Below, in pieces: positions 15,101 through 23,425 of a stretch of 24,779 nucleotides of DNA; position 1 is the stretch's first letter, and each line of letters starts with the position of its first letter. A program made the position numbers and the translations under genes. This DNA is from a virus. The notes below the pieces were generated by a model. The model saw only the letters and a list, made by a program, of their open reading frames with translations, did not search any database and was not told where the DNA came from. Location: positions 1 through 24,779 of IMG/VR virus record IMGVR_UViG_3300030104_001372. One strand, given 5' to 3'.

Positions 15101-16039
15101 TTAGTGGAATTTGAGACTAAATTCATTATTACCTGCAGTTGTAGGAATAGCATTGTAATTCATATTCAGCATCGCCACACCGTCTGAGTCAGAGTAAGTT
15201 GGCTCTTGTATATCAGTTTGTCCCAAAGTAAGAGTGACACGGTTACCTGCTACTTGGCCATGTTGAAAAGTCAAGTTCCCAGTTGATCCACTTGTATTTG
15301 CAATTGCAAAATAATCCTTCGTTCCTAATGGTGGAGCCTCAATAGTTACAGAACCACTTGGTGCTCTCTCTGTAATTAATACTTCCTTTGTTCCTTGTAC
15401 AAGCTCTCTATATGTGACCTGATTAGCGTTGTCATAACTAAAGGACTGTAATGCTGCCGCATAGCTATGAAATTGAAATGCCGTTGTATTATCTTTATTG
15501 AAAATTACTGGACTTGCTTGATTTTGATATGTTGGCGTTGGATTTGAACTTGCACCTGGAGCCACATATATTCCAGTGAAAGTGAACGAAATTACAGGAA
15601 TGTTTGAAACTTCTGCTGAGATACTAAAACTGCCTCTTGCTCCTCGAATTTGATGACGTTGCCCATCTAGATAAAACCATAAGGTTGAACTAGGAAAAGA
15701 AGCAGAAATCGGAGCATAAGTATTACTTGTCCCGCTAACAGTTGTAATAGCTGTACCGCAACTTAAAAGAAGATTTGAGAATGCTGGTGCAGTGCCTGCT
15801 GTACCTGAAGCAGCCATCTCAACCTCGAAGGTCACCATTACATGCTGATCGGCAAGAATGGTCTCATAATTTCCCATATATCCACGAACAAGATCTCGAC
15901 TCACCTGCGTAGCTGATAAAGGAGTCAGATCAATACTTCGGCATAAGATACTATTTGCAGACCCTGTAGGGGTTGGATCAGTGCCGTAACTTGACTCTGC
16001 CTTAGCAAGTAATATTCTTTGAGATTGTCTAAGAGCCAT
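15101..16039 (-). CDS. Major tail tube protein (lambda gpV-like), 312 aa
   Basis: Forms the stacked rings of the tail tube. The start MALRQSQRILLAKAESSYGT is characteristic of phage tube proteins of this group, followed by a beta-rich body with YMGNYETILADQHVMVTFEVEM (83 region) and FSNLLLSCGTAIT. Mid-region strands are TLWFYLDGQRHQIRGARGSFS and ISFTFTGIYVAPG. The C-terminal part (ILITERAPSGSVTIEAPPLG-like, TLTLGQTD..EPTYSDSDG) continues beta structure and may hold an added Ig-like domain. It is placed between the terminator gene and the chaperones, as in lambda. The start is ATG 16039 with an AAAGGAA Shine-Dalgarno 8 nt upstream. Confidence 0.92.
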   Translation of the reverse strand: MALRQSQRILLAKAESSYGTDPTPTGSANSILCRSIDLTPLSATQVSRDLVRGYMGNYETILADQHVMVTFEVEMAASGTAGTAPAFSNLLLSCGTAITTVSGTSNTYAPISASFPSSTLWFYLDGQRHQIRGARGSFSISAEVSNIPVISFTFTGIYVAPGASSNPTPTYQNQASPVIFNKDNTTAFQFHSYAAALQSFSYDNANQVTYRELVQGTKEVLITERAPSGSVTIEAPPLGTKDYFAIANTSGSTGNLTFQHGQVAGNRVTLTLGQTDIQEPTYSDSDGVAMLNMNYNAIPTTAGNNEFSLKFH

Positions 16040-16096
16040 CAGTTGATTCCTTTAATTTAGGGCCGCTTGCTATGTTCTCATAGTAGACAAATTCTC

Positions 16097-16525
16097 TTAA
16101 ACACTTGTGAGGTCGTCATTTGCTGTTCTATACCTAATCTGATAATTGCTACTAATTGCGCCTGCTGGTTGGTCGGCATCAATCATTTCAAAATTAGTGC
16201 CAGTCGGAATCAGGTCCATCGCATAACCTCCAAGAGTTATATCATTCATAATTTTTGAATGAAGGCTTTCTATTACAGGATCAGCTACCTCATCTGGCTT
16301 ATCTCCACGAACAATACAAGTCACTCTTATTTGTAATGTCCAATCAAGCTTTGCTAAAGAAGTGGTTTGTTCACAAGCATCACTTACAGGTTCAACAAGC
16401 AAGCAAGGACTCTCAGCACGATTAACCGCTGTTACTCTTGATCGGTAAATGCGACTCCCTACAGAAGCTGTGCCAGCCAAGGCCGTCATTACAGCATCCA
16501 ATATATGTTCCCTTCTCGTCGTCAT
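16097..16525 (-). CDS. Tail terminator / minor tail protein (gpU- or gpZ-like), 142 aa
   Basis: Helix-first protein: MTTRREHILDAVMTALAGT, then RIYRSRVTAVNRAESPCLLVEP and a strand-rich LDWTLQIRVTCIVRGDKPDE, typical of tail terminator or completion proteins. These cap the tube and join it to the head connector. Lambda has two such genes (Z and U) between FII and V. Here only this one is present, so it may carry both roles. The C terminus (TNFEMIDADQPAGAISSNYQI-like) is a common closing feature of this family. It overlaps the joiner gene as ATGA and is followed by a 57-nt gap to the tube gene. Assignment to U or Z cannot be settled here. Confidence 0.8.
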   Translation of the reverse strand: MTTRREHILDAVMTALAGTASVGSRIYRSRVTAVNRAESPCLLVEPVSDACEQTTSLAKLDWTLQIRVTCIVRGDKPDEVADPVIESLHSKIMNDITLGGYAMDLIPTGTNFEMIDADQPAGAISSNYQIRYRTANDDLTSV

Positions 16526-16803
16526 GTTTTTTGAACAGAAAGAATAGTAATTAATCCGTCGTCTTCTTGCTCGGCAGACCTGACTGTGTAATTTACAGAA
16601 TTAATCGAAATAGCATCTCCACTTTTTAAAGTTCCAAAATCACTGGTCTTGCACCTAAAGGCATAATCGACAAACAAAACCTGATCTCCAAAAGCAATAT
16701 TTGTTGGCTGGTCTAGATGACCTTTCCCATTAGAAGTTCCTGATTCTGCACTTAAGGCAGAGGAATCACTAAAGAAAACATCTAAATCATCACTTAGAGC
16801 CAT
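16522..16803 (-). CDS. Head-tail joining protein (gpFII-like), 93 aa
   Basis: A short beta-rich protein in the position of lambda FII, between the capsid region and the terminator gene. It has TSDFGTLKSGDAISINSVNY, a typical strand-turn of the FII group, ending with GLITILSVQKT. These proteins plug and extend the portal channel after packaging and provide the tail docking site. The start is ATG 16803, inside the end of the 64-aa gene (14-nt overlap). It ends in an ATGA junction with the next gene. Family assignment rests on length, pattern and position, not on a full alignment. Confidence 0.82.
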   Translation of the reverse strand: MALSDDLDVFFSDSSALSAESGTSNGKGHLDQPTNIAFGDQVLFVDYAFRCKTSDFGTLKSGDAISINSVNYTVRSAEQEDDGLITILSVQKT

Positions 16804-16984
16804 TTGTTGTAGCTACCTTTTTCTTTGCTTTTGGTTTTGGTGGACAACTTGGCGCTTCTATTGCTTCTGTAGCGCGACCAAACTTAATCAGATCCTTAGC
16901 CATAGCATCAGAAACGTCACAAGTTTCTCCGGCTTCTAAATGCAAGTCACCTGCAGCGCAGGTTTTAATAATGGTTACTTTCAT
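16790..16984 (-). CDS. Small protein after the capsid gene, 64 aa
   Basis: MKVTIIKTCAAGDLHLEAGE begins a compact beta-type domain of the kind found in many small phage proteins next to the capsid gene. It is followed by DVSDAMAKDLIKFGRA and a Pro/Lys-rich tail (PPKPKAKKK). It holds the place of lambda FI, a packaging aid, but I see no FI-specific motif. I chose the ATG at 16984. An upstream in-frame GTG (17017) would add 11 residues encoded by the terminator hairpin, which is unlikely. No Shine-Dalgarno is visible, because the terminator T-run abuts the start codon. Function unknown; a decoration, head-completion or packaging role fits its position. Confidence 0.72.
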   Translation of the reverse strand: MKVTIIKTCAAGDLHLEAGETCDVSDAMAKDLIKFGRATEAIEAPSCPPKPKAKKKVATTNGSK

Positions 16985-17010
16985 AAAAAAAGGGGGTGGT
17001 TGCCCACCCC
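16985..17010 (-). terminator. Intrinsic terminator directly after the capsid gene
   Basis: On the coding strand a perfect 7-bp stem GGGGTGG / CCACCCC (17010-17004 and 16999-16993) closes on the GCAA-type tetraloop, followed by one C and seven T residues (16991-16985). It lies 12 nt after the capsid stop and ends at the next ATG. It should stop part of the transcription there, giving more capsid mRNA than downstream tail mRNA. Confidence 0.88.
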
Positions 17011-17022
17011 ATAGCACTTTTA

Positions 17023-18954
17023 TTAAGTTGTGATGTCGGCAATCTTACCGAAGGAAACAGGATTTCTTACAGCCACATCAAGGGTCATAATTCCTCTGAT
17101 GGAAGTAAGATTTTTGCTGAAGTCATCAGCATCCTCACCCACAGTAATTTCTAAACCTCCGCCCCATGTACCCACGATGCACTGAGAGAAGTCACCATAA
17201 ACGAGTGCAGAACAAACGCCAGAAGATGAACCCTTAGTAAGGTTGGCTGGAACTTGGTTTGATGAAAGAACACCCCAACCATTGAGAGTTGCTGGAGTAC
17301 CACCACGACCAATAGCTTGTAAGTCTTGGTTGTAAAGGTATTCACCGCCAGAAGTTTTTAATTTCTTAAGTGATCCAACCACCTTCGCATTGGTAATGTA
17401 CTTAACAGCACCTGTATTTACAGCGCCGTTATCTTCCATAATCGCAGTCTCTAGATCGACCACTTTATCCATTGTTAGCGCACCGCCATTCGTGCCAATT
17501 GCCACTGAATTTATTGATCCAGTATTCATAATCCCCGTGGGCTGCCCTGAAGAGCCAGAGCCATTAAGAATTGCGCGATCCATTTCTAGCTGTAGACCAT
17601 CACGAAGGTCGTCTCTAATTAGCTGCTCAATTCCAGGAGTACCTTGTAAAAGGATCTGCCTAGAGTGCTTTTGAATTGCGGCTAAATTTTTCGGACTCAA
17701 AGTGATTTGATCAAAAGTTGAGTTCGAGAAAGTTATCGCCGTAGTTTCATTTGAGAGCCAATAAGTACTGCCAACTCCACTGCGACGTGGAATCGCGACA
17801 TCACCAACTAGACCATTAATAGTACGAACGCCTGCACCGTTGGGCCCAAGCATCACACTTTGATTTCGTAACGCCTCAATAAAATCAGAAGCTAAAAGAT
17901 CAGTTGCGACTATGTTTCCACCAACATTGGCCGTCGCCGCCACGTAGGTAGCTCTTTCTGATAATGCAGAAAAAGGAACAAAGAAACTCTTTTCTGTAGA
18001 GCGCTTGTGACCTTTCTTTTCTACTTCACGAGATAGTTCGCGAACATAACCAGACTCTCTAGATGACCAGTCACCAGTTAGAAGAGAACGAATACCAGCT
18101 GTGATTTGATAATCGCATTGCTCCTTTTCTGACATCTCCACTGGAGAGACAGTTTCTACAGGACGCTTTCTGATTTCTTCTAGTGCTTTTGCACGAGCTT
18201 CTTCGATAGGCATTCCGCTATCTTCTGCTGTTTTCGCAAGTTCAGGAAGATTATGCGCAGCACATAATTCACGAATAGATGCGACTCTGGCGCGTTCTTT
18301 GCTAAGGACAGATTTCTCTGCTTCAGCACGCACCACTTCAAGATCGGGAGTGGTAGACATTTCTACTTTTGTTTTTATAGAAGGACAAGGTGGTGCGACA
18401 GTTGTCGCGTCAGCGTCACTAGTACGCTCTTCTGCCATATTAGATGGCTTGTCTGTTTTAGACGTAGGCTTAGCAGATCTGCCTATGCCAACGGAGGGAT
18501 CTGCAGCCAAACTGCAGATGGATACCTCATGCGGACACCAGTCCAGAGCTCTGTAGCCACCTTCAAATTCCTCGGTATCGCGGACAGAATAACCAGTTGA
18601 AACCCCTCTCAGGATTCCTTTCTGGACATCGTTGAATACTTCAGATGGAAATGGATTGTCAGAGAAGCGCACTTTTACATAGCCACGCTTATTTTTTAAA
18701 TACGCAGCCTCGACTACACCGATGGGTTTATCTCTGTCGTGATTAAACAACAAAGGAGCCGCATCTAGTAAGCGAGATAAGTCAACAGAGCTTTCACTAT
18801 GATCGAGAACCTCGTCACCAAGGTATCCCCTATCGACTGGCATTTCTGAACTAAAGGGAAACTCAACTGTGCGCGATTCTTCGTCAACCTTAAATTTGAC
18901 TGACTTTGGTTCAGCGCGAAGTTCAAGCTTCTCTTCTACATCACGTGCCTCCAT
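17023..18954 (-). CDS. Prohead protease-major capsid protein fusion, 643 aa
   Basis: One frame encodes two normally separate head functions. Residues 20-160 are an HK97-type prohead protease: H72 in LLFNHDRDKPIG, Ser119 in LRGVSTGYSV, and the third conserved block WCPHEVSICSLAADPSVGIGRS near 139-160. Residues 200-265 are charged and helical, like a scaffolding (delta) domain. Residues 330-643 are the HK97-fold capsid protein, with YWLSNETTAITFS, the E-loop-like IAAIQ/KHSRQIL region, LEMDRAILNGSGSSGQPTGI and a C-terminal RNPVSFGKI. Maturation presumably cuts the capsid part free. I checked internal ATGs at codons 173 and 199: neither has a Shine-Dalgarno, so separate translation is unlikely. 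The start overlaps the portal end by 14 nt. Confidence 0.93.
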   Translation of the reverse strand: MEARDVEEKLELRAEPKSVKFKVDEESRTVEFPFSSEMPVDRGYLGDEVLDHSESSVDLSRLLDAAPLLFNHDRDKPIGVVEAAYLKNKRGYVKVRFSDNPFPSEVFNDVQKGILRGVSTGYSVRDTEEFEGGYRALDWCPHEVSICSLAADPSVGIGRSAKPTSKTDKPSNMAEERTSDADATTVAPPCPSIKTKVEMSTTPDLEVVRAEAEKSVLSKERARVASIRELCAAHNLPELAKTAEDSGMPIEEARAKALEEIRKRPVETVSPVEMSEKEQCDYQITAGIRSLLTGDWSSRESGYVRELSREVEKKGHKRSTEKSFFVPFSALSERATYVAATANVGGNIVATDLLASDFIEALRNQSVMLGPNGAGVRTINGLVGDVAIPRRSGVGSTYWLSNETTAITFSNSTFDQITLSPKNLAAIQKHSRQILLQGTPGIEQLIRDDLRDGLQLEMDRAILNGSGSSGQPTGIMNTGSINSVAIGTNGGALTMDKVVDLETAIMEDNGAVNTGAVKYITNAKVVGSLKKLKTSGGEYLYNQDLQAIGRGGTPATLNGWGVLSSNQVPANLTKGSSSGVCSALVYGDFSQCIVGTWGGGLEITVGEDADDFSKNLTSIRGIMTLDVAVRNPVSFGKIADITT

Positions 18955-20467
18955 TGTTTTTTGAGTTAGCTTTCTCTTCTACTTTAACTATTCCGTCCTG
19001 CGCAGTAATAGCAGGGTTACTTTCGAAGGATAAAGATAGCTGATCTGCCTGCTCCACTTCTCGCTTCCTGGCAGCCATTAGTTCTTCTAAATCACCTCCT
19101 TGCTCAGCAACAACTTCTGCCTGAGTTTTAAAACCTGAACGAACAGCTTCTTTCGCAGCAGCTATTTCTTTCTGCGGATCGACAAACGCCCATCCTCTAA
19201 ATAACCATCTCACACGTTTATATCTTTCTGGTTCTGCTTCAAAACTTCCTAATTCTAGATTGCCACTTAAAACAGCTAATTCGAGCCAATAATCAAATAT
19301 TGGTTGAAAAAAACGTTCTCTTAAAAAACCCTGAATAGTTTTGTAATGGTCGCGATCTTCTATAAGACTCAATCTTGACGACGAATAGTTGGTTTGACTG
19401 AAATCACGACTCACGCTTTCATACGAAACTCCGCAACCACTCGCTAACCCACGCAACATTGCGCGAAGGAATGGTTCGAACTCCCCATTCGGAGCATCCA
19501 TCTGCGGAACATGAACTTGTTCGCCAGGAGCGAGATATTTCCAAACTCCAGGAGTGAAGTCCGTTACTCTTTCATCTTCATAAACGTCATCACCTACTAA
19601 TTCCCCTTCTGGTGAACTAATAAATCCTTGGATACTCGATGCGGCTCTTGCCCTGATAACACTGGCTTCCTGAAATCCTGCCAAGTGGTGGAGATCTTGC
19701 AAGGCACTTGCAATCCAACTGACCCCACGAGTCTGACCAGGTCTATCGGCAATAAATAAATGTATAACCTCGTCAGCAGGTAAAAACATGTGCTGCTTTG
19801 TTCCTTGAGGAATTGGAAATGGGGTGTCACCAGGATGCTGTTTAAAGAACGCATAACGAATTGCTCTTTGGAACTGGTCCCTTTCGATTCCCATCCTCCA
19901 AGTATTATTTTTATTTGTTGTCGGACCTGAAAAGTCATCGTCTAATTGATCGCTTTCAAGTAGCTCTAAGCCAAAAGGAACAGAACTCCTTCCAAAAGGT
20001 TTTTTAATACATCGAACGAAAACCTCTCCACTTTCAAAAAGAGATTTGACTATTAATCTGCTGATGTCATCTAAAGAATCTCGACCATTGGCAGAACAGG
20101 AATCATACCGACACCATTCCTTCCAAGCTTTCTCAATCGCGTCATTAACCTTGGTGTCTAACTTGCCTCCACGTAATTTACGCACATCACTTTGAATCCG
20201 AACGCCTGTGCCAACTACGTTTTGAACAATTGATCTTTGTGCTTGCCTTGCATATACGTTATCCCTGCAAACTTGACGTGTTCTATTTCTTAGTTTTTTA
20301 TTGCTTGATTTAATTTCAGTGTCAGCGCTAGTTCCTGCCGCTAACCAACTGAAGGTCAAACGAGAAGAATTAGCACCTGCATAATTTCGCCTCTTTGGTG
20401 CTAACAAAAGTGGTGGCTTAGGCAATTCAGATTCAAATAAGCCTTTCCAAGCATTAATAATTCCCAT
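18941..20467 (-). CDS. Portal protein, lambda type, 508 aa
   Basis: Forms the dodecameric DNA gate at the capsid vertex. It shows the lambda portal family plan: Arg-rich early region SNKKLRNRTRQVCRDNVYAR with IVQNVVGTGVRIQSDV (79-95), the SLFESGEVFVR strand, LLESDQL, then GVSWIASALQDLHHLAGFQE and ASVIRARAASS. A later motif is SGCGVSYESVSRDFSQTNYS with SSRLSLIEDRDHYKTIQ. The C-terminal tail is acidic and variable. Its start overlaps the stop of the gpW-like gene by 1 nt and its end overlaps the capsid fusion by 14 nt. Lambda-type portals usually pair with GpA-type terminases, as here. Length is near lambda gpB (533 aa). Confidence 0.94.
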   Translation of the reverse strand: MGIINAWKGLFESELPKPPLLLAPKRRNYAGANSSRLTFSWLAAGTSADTEIKSSNKKLRNRTRQVCRDNVYARQAQRSIVQNVVGTGVRIQSDVRKLRGGKLDTKVNDAIEKAWKEWCRYDSCSANGRDSLDDISRLIVKSLFESGEVFVRCIKKPFGRSSVPFGLELLESDQLDDDFSGPTTNKNNTWRMGIERDQFQRAIRYAFFKQHPGDTPFPIPQGTKQHMFLPADEVIHLFIADRPGQTRGVSWIASALQDLHHLAGFQEASVIRARAASSIQGFISSPEGELVGDDVYEDERVTDFTPGVWKYLAPGEQVHVPQMDAPNGEFEPFLRAMLRGLASGCGVSYESVSRDFSQTNYSSSRLSLIEDRDHYKTIQGFLRERFFQPIFDYWLELAVLSGNLELGSFEAEPERYKRVRWLFRGWAFVDPQKEIAAAKEAVRSGFKTQAEVVAEQGGDLEELMAARKREVEQADQLSLSFESNPAITAQDGIVKVEEKANSKNNGGT

Positions 20468-21042
20468 TAGAAACGAACAGCGAGATTTCTAGGGTTTCCG
20501 AGGCCCTGTGCTAGTAACTGAGCTTGCTTTTCTCTAAAGCAAACAGCCTTTAATTCAGATAAACGAACTCTTAGATCTCTCATCTCAACGCGTTTAAATG
20601 TACGATTCCCAATCGAGTATTCCTGAGCACCATCTTCGAATTTTCGCAATGCCGCCGCAATATTATCTCTATCAATCTCATTCTGGGTTCGAGTTTCTAT
20701 AACTCCAGGAGTCGAGCCGCTATAACTCAGGCTTTGTTCAACATCTATATTTCCAGAACCAATTCTATGCTTATCACTGCCTTTGCTAATTATTGCCTCC
20801 CATCCCCACCTTCCTTCATTGAAGTCTGCACTATCAGTTGCTGAGATCGTTAATTCCCATCCACTATTATGAGCACTACCCACAATGGTATGAGCTCCAG
20901 AGACTGAACTTCTCAAGTAATAAGTTAATGTCCAATCGCTACTTGTTGCCGTTATATCAAAAGGAACAATGGCTGAAGGATCTCTCCATTTAATTGTTGT
21001 ACCTGCCGCAAATCTTGGCGGTATATCTGAGGACCAAGCCAT
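20467..21042 (-). CDS. Two-domain head protein: Ig/BppU-like N half, gpW-like C half, 191 aa
   Basis: The C-terminal 70 residues (about 120-191) follow the gpW connector pattern: NIAAALRKFEDGAQEYSIGN, then RTFKRVEMRDLRVRLSELKA. In lambda, W completes the head before tail joining, and its gene lies between terminase and portal as here. The N-terminal 105 residues are different: PPRFAAGTTIKWRDPSAIVP followed by strands (WTLTYYLRSS, WELTISATDSADFNEGRWGW), the layout of a small BppU-like or Ig-like domain. The 111-aa fibre-cluster gene has a similar pattern. Lambda gpW alone is 68 aa, so this is an extended form. The ATG is 9 nt from the terminase stop without a strong Shine-Dalgarno. Fusion status rests on pattern reading. 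Confidence 0.75.
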   Translation of the reverse strand: MAWSSDIPPRFAAGTTIKWRDPSAIVPFDITATSSDWTLTYYLRSSVSGAHTIVGSAHNSGWELTISATDSADFNEGRWGWEAIISKGSDKHRIGSGNIDVEQSLSYSGSTPGVIETRTQNEIDRDNIAAALRKFEDGAQEYSIGNRTFKRVEMRDLRVRLSELKAVCFREKQAQLLAQGLGNPRNLAVRF

Positions 21043-21051
21043 GTTTAATTT

Positions 21052-22932
21052 TTACCACTTATGAACGAAACCATGAATAGGTTCCTTTTTAGATTTTAGA
21101 ACTTTCCTTTGCGTAGGATTAGCAGCCTCTTTCAGCCTTTTATCAAACTGCTCCCACATCGTTCTTCTGTCATAACGCATATAAAGGCAATTTAATGCCG
21201 CATAGGAATAAACAAGAGTGTCTAAGCTTTCATTTCTTGCGTTTGGTTTTTTGATCCATTCCCTATGAGCGAAGCCACCTCGGTCATGTCTCATGACCTG
21301 TTTCTCTGCAGTCAGTTGTTCGAAGTATTCATTTGTGGTGGACATGTGAAAGTGCAAATATCCAGGCCCAGGCTCGTTGTGTTTTAAACGCGAAAATAAA
21401 GTCGTTTTTATCGTGTCACTTCCTACGGGATAAACCAAAGCCCCACCTTTGAGCGCTTTGCCCTTGTAATTAATATCCACTTTTGAGGCTCTTCCAATTG
21501 CAGGTTTGTTTCTTTGGGATTGACCCTTAATAGCAATAACTCCTTGTTTGATTCTTTCTCTTGCGTACTGGTAAACCTCAGAAGTGAAGTGTCCACCAGA
21601 ATCTATCGCCACCATATCGGGTCTTAATTTCACGCCGGATGCGTGAGGCCATTCTTTTAAAACAATTTCATCAAGTTGCTTCCAGAGTTCTGGTCTTCCT
21701 GGATCTCCATAAATTTCTTGATGATAAATTAACCACCCTTCCTCGCAATCTGATGGGCCACGCCACGCAAAGACTGAAATAGCTAATCGATTGTCCTGAA
21801 CATCAACCCCAACCGTTAAAGCTACGCTTGGCTCTGGCATTACTCCTGGCTCGTAATGTTCACAACGCTCCATCAAAGCATTAGCTGAAATCTTGGCGGC
21901 ATAATCTTCCTCCCACGTTTCTCCAAGGATGGTATTGACCCAAGTTTTGAGCTTGGGTGCATCATGTTTGCTCTTTAAAAAGTCCTCACATATTTCTTCC
22001 CATGACTTCCAACCTAATGGGCTGTATAAGGATGAAAGATGAAAGCCAGCTGTTTTTCCATCGCCTTCTGCCGTTGCAATCCACTGTCCATCACTGAGAA
22101 GTTGGGTTTTGTTACTTTCTGTAAACTTTTGCTTGCAGTGCTCACATTCGTATTTCACCGTTGATGGTTTGCCTTCTTCAAACTTTAATTGTGACCATTT
22201 CAACCAGTCCATAACTCCGCAATTGGGACATGGGACGTGGTAACGCCTCTGATCAGATAGTAAAAATTCAGTCTCAATTCTTGAGTAGTCCTTGATGGTT
22301 GGAGTGCTTGCCATAAATATTTTTCTTCTCGCAAAGGTTGTGGATCTACGTTCGGCAAGAGAACAAGGATCTCCTTCCCCTTCTACGTCTGAAGGAAAAG
22401 CATCAATTTCATCCAAGAAAATATATCGACAAGGTGTACTTCTTAGCCCAACAGCCGAGTTTGCCCCAGTAAGGAGCATCATGCCTCCAGGAAATTCTTT
22501 AGAAAACAATGTATTACCAGAATCCCTAGATCTAGAAGAAGCTATTTTCTCTCTTAGCCTTGGCGTTTCCTCAATCATCGTTTGTAGCCTTTGTTTAGAA
22601 AGCCTCTTTGATAATTCCACAGTTGGTTGCACCGCGAGCAGAGGTCCAGGCGCGTGATCCACTACATAGCCAAGCCAGTTCGATCCACATTCCGTCGCTC
22701 CTAATTGAGCTCCTTTCATAAATACGACTCTTTGAATAGGATCAGAAGCAGACAAGGCATCCATTATTCCGCGAAGATAAGGAGTACGATCCGTGCGCCA
22801 AGGTCCAGGTTCTGAAGAAGCACGACTAGAAAGCATTCGATGCTCGTCGGCCCATTCACTAACAGTTAGCTGTTTTTCAAAACGAAGAGAGACAAGGCTC
22901 TCCTCTAGTAATTCATCAATAGCTGCTGACAC
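21052..22932 (-). CDS. terL: Terminase large subunit, GpA type, 626 aa
   Basis: The packaging motor and nuclease. The ATPase half contains a Walker-A-like VVFMKGAQLGATE (69-81) and the Walker B YIFLDEID (170-177) with the downstream MASTPT coupling motif. A zinc-binding insert has C235-x2-C238 and C263-x2-C266. The nuclease half contains LTVGVDVQDNRL (with D377, first metal ligand) and later AIDSGGHFTSEVYQY. The end carries a KSKKEPIHGFVHKW tail. The start is GTG with a GGAGG Shine-Dalgarno at 22939-22943, spacing 6 nt. It overlaps the small terminase by 17 nt. GpA-type enzymes usually cut at cos sites, so cos ends are expected but I did not locate one. Confidence 0.96.
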   Translation of the reverse strand: MSAAIDELLEESLVSLRFEKQLTVSEWADEHRMLSSRASSEPGPWRTDRTPYLRGIMDALSASDPIQRVVFMKGAQLGATECGSNWLGYVVDHAPGPLLAVQPTVELSKRLSKQRLQTMIEETPRLREKIASSRSRDSGNTLFSKEFPGGMMLLTGANSAVGLRSTPCRYIFLDEIDAFPSDVEGEGDPCSLAERRSTTFARRKIFMASTPTIKDYSRIETEFLLSDQRRYHVPCPNCGVMDWLKWSQLKFEEGKPSTVKYECEHCKQKFTESNKTQLLSDGQWIATAEGDGKTAGFHLSSLYSPLGWKSWEEICEDFLKSKHDAPKLKTWVNTILGETWEEDYAAKISANALMERCEHYEPGVMPEPSVALTVGVDVQDNRLAISVFAWRGPSDCEEGWLIYHQEIYGDPGRPELWKQLDEIVLKEWPHASGVKLRPDMVAIDSGGHFTSEVYQYARERIKQGVIAIKGQSQRNKPAIGRASKVDINYKGKALKGGALVYPVGSDTIKTTLFSRLKHNEPGPGYLHFHMSTTNEYFEQLTAEKQVMRHDRGGFAHREWIKKPNARNESLDTLVYSYAALNCLYMRYDRRTMWEQFDKRLKEAANPTQRKVLKSKKEPIHGFVHKW

Positions 22933-23425
22933 TTAATCCCTCCAGAACTAAGGCAATTTCATTTGTTAACAAAGTGTGAATCTTTGCTTGCTCCGTTTCT
23001 GCTGCTGCAATTGGAGCGATTCGATCAGGAATTGCTTTTAAAGAATCGCGCAAACCCATGTGTAATTTCGCAAGCTTTAATTTTAAATCTGCTTTGTCAA
23101 TCAACTTTGAGCTCTTCTCTCGATATTCCAATTCACAAAGTCTCGCTGCAAATGCTTCTCTAATAGCTCGACTCCTAGCGAAAGAAGGCACAGCCTTTTG
23201 ATCTGCATCTTGTCTCCTTAGATTTGCATCTAAATTTGGCGCTCCACCTAAACCTCCTCTATCAGGAGACTTCGTTCCGGCTATCTCTCGATCAAGCGCA
23301 TCTTTATCAGTAATCATATAAGTTCTGCCTTTCTTTCTAAGACTTGGCAGCCGACCACTAGCTGCCCAACGAATCAGCGTTGTATATGCAACATCGCATT
23401 TCGCTGCATACTCTTTTAATGTCAT
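22916..23425 (-). CDS. Small terminase-like DNA-binding protein, 169 aa
   Basis: Lies directly before the large terminase and overlaps it by 17 nt. Residues 1-50 are a MerR/excisionase-type winged helix-turn-helix: MTLKEYAAKCDVAYTTLIRW, with the turn AASGRLPSLRKKGRTYM. A polar linker rich in Asp, Gly and Arg follows. The C-terminal half is helical (LCELEYREKSSKLIDKADL and LAKLHMGLRDSLKAIPDRI), a likely oligomerisation region. This is the plan of lambda Nu1 and related proteins that recognise the packaging site and recruit the large subunit. The ATG overlaps the methyltransferase stop as ATGA. It could alternatively be a regulator, but the position strongly favours packaging. Confidence 0.87.
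   Translation of the reverse strand: MTLKEYAAKCDVAYTTLIRWAASGRLPSLRKKGRTYMITDKDALDREIAGTKSPDRGGLGGAPNLDANLRRQDADQKAVPSFARSRAIREAFAARLCELEYREKSSKLIDKADLKLKLAKLHMGLRDSLKAIPDRIAPIAAAETEQAKIHTLLTNEIALVLEGLSVSSY

Noticed and set aside
16040-16096. CTATG-AGAA-CATAG hairpin between the terminator and tube genes
   Set aside because: Five-bp stem with no T tract; too short to call a regulatory element.
17151-17345. 64-aa open frame inside the capsid gene, minus strand
   Set aside because: It is out of frame within a strongly supported capsid-protease fusion, has no Shine-Dalgarno and resembles no family.
18358-18438. Internal start codons in the protease-capsid fusion (codons 173 and 199)
   Set aside because: Neither has a Shine-Dalgarno sequence, so separate translation of the capsid part is not supported.
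19597-19938. 113-aa open frame overlapping the portal gene
   Set aside because: Shadow of the portal coding sequence; low-complexity composition and no recognisable domain.
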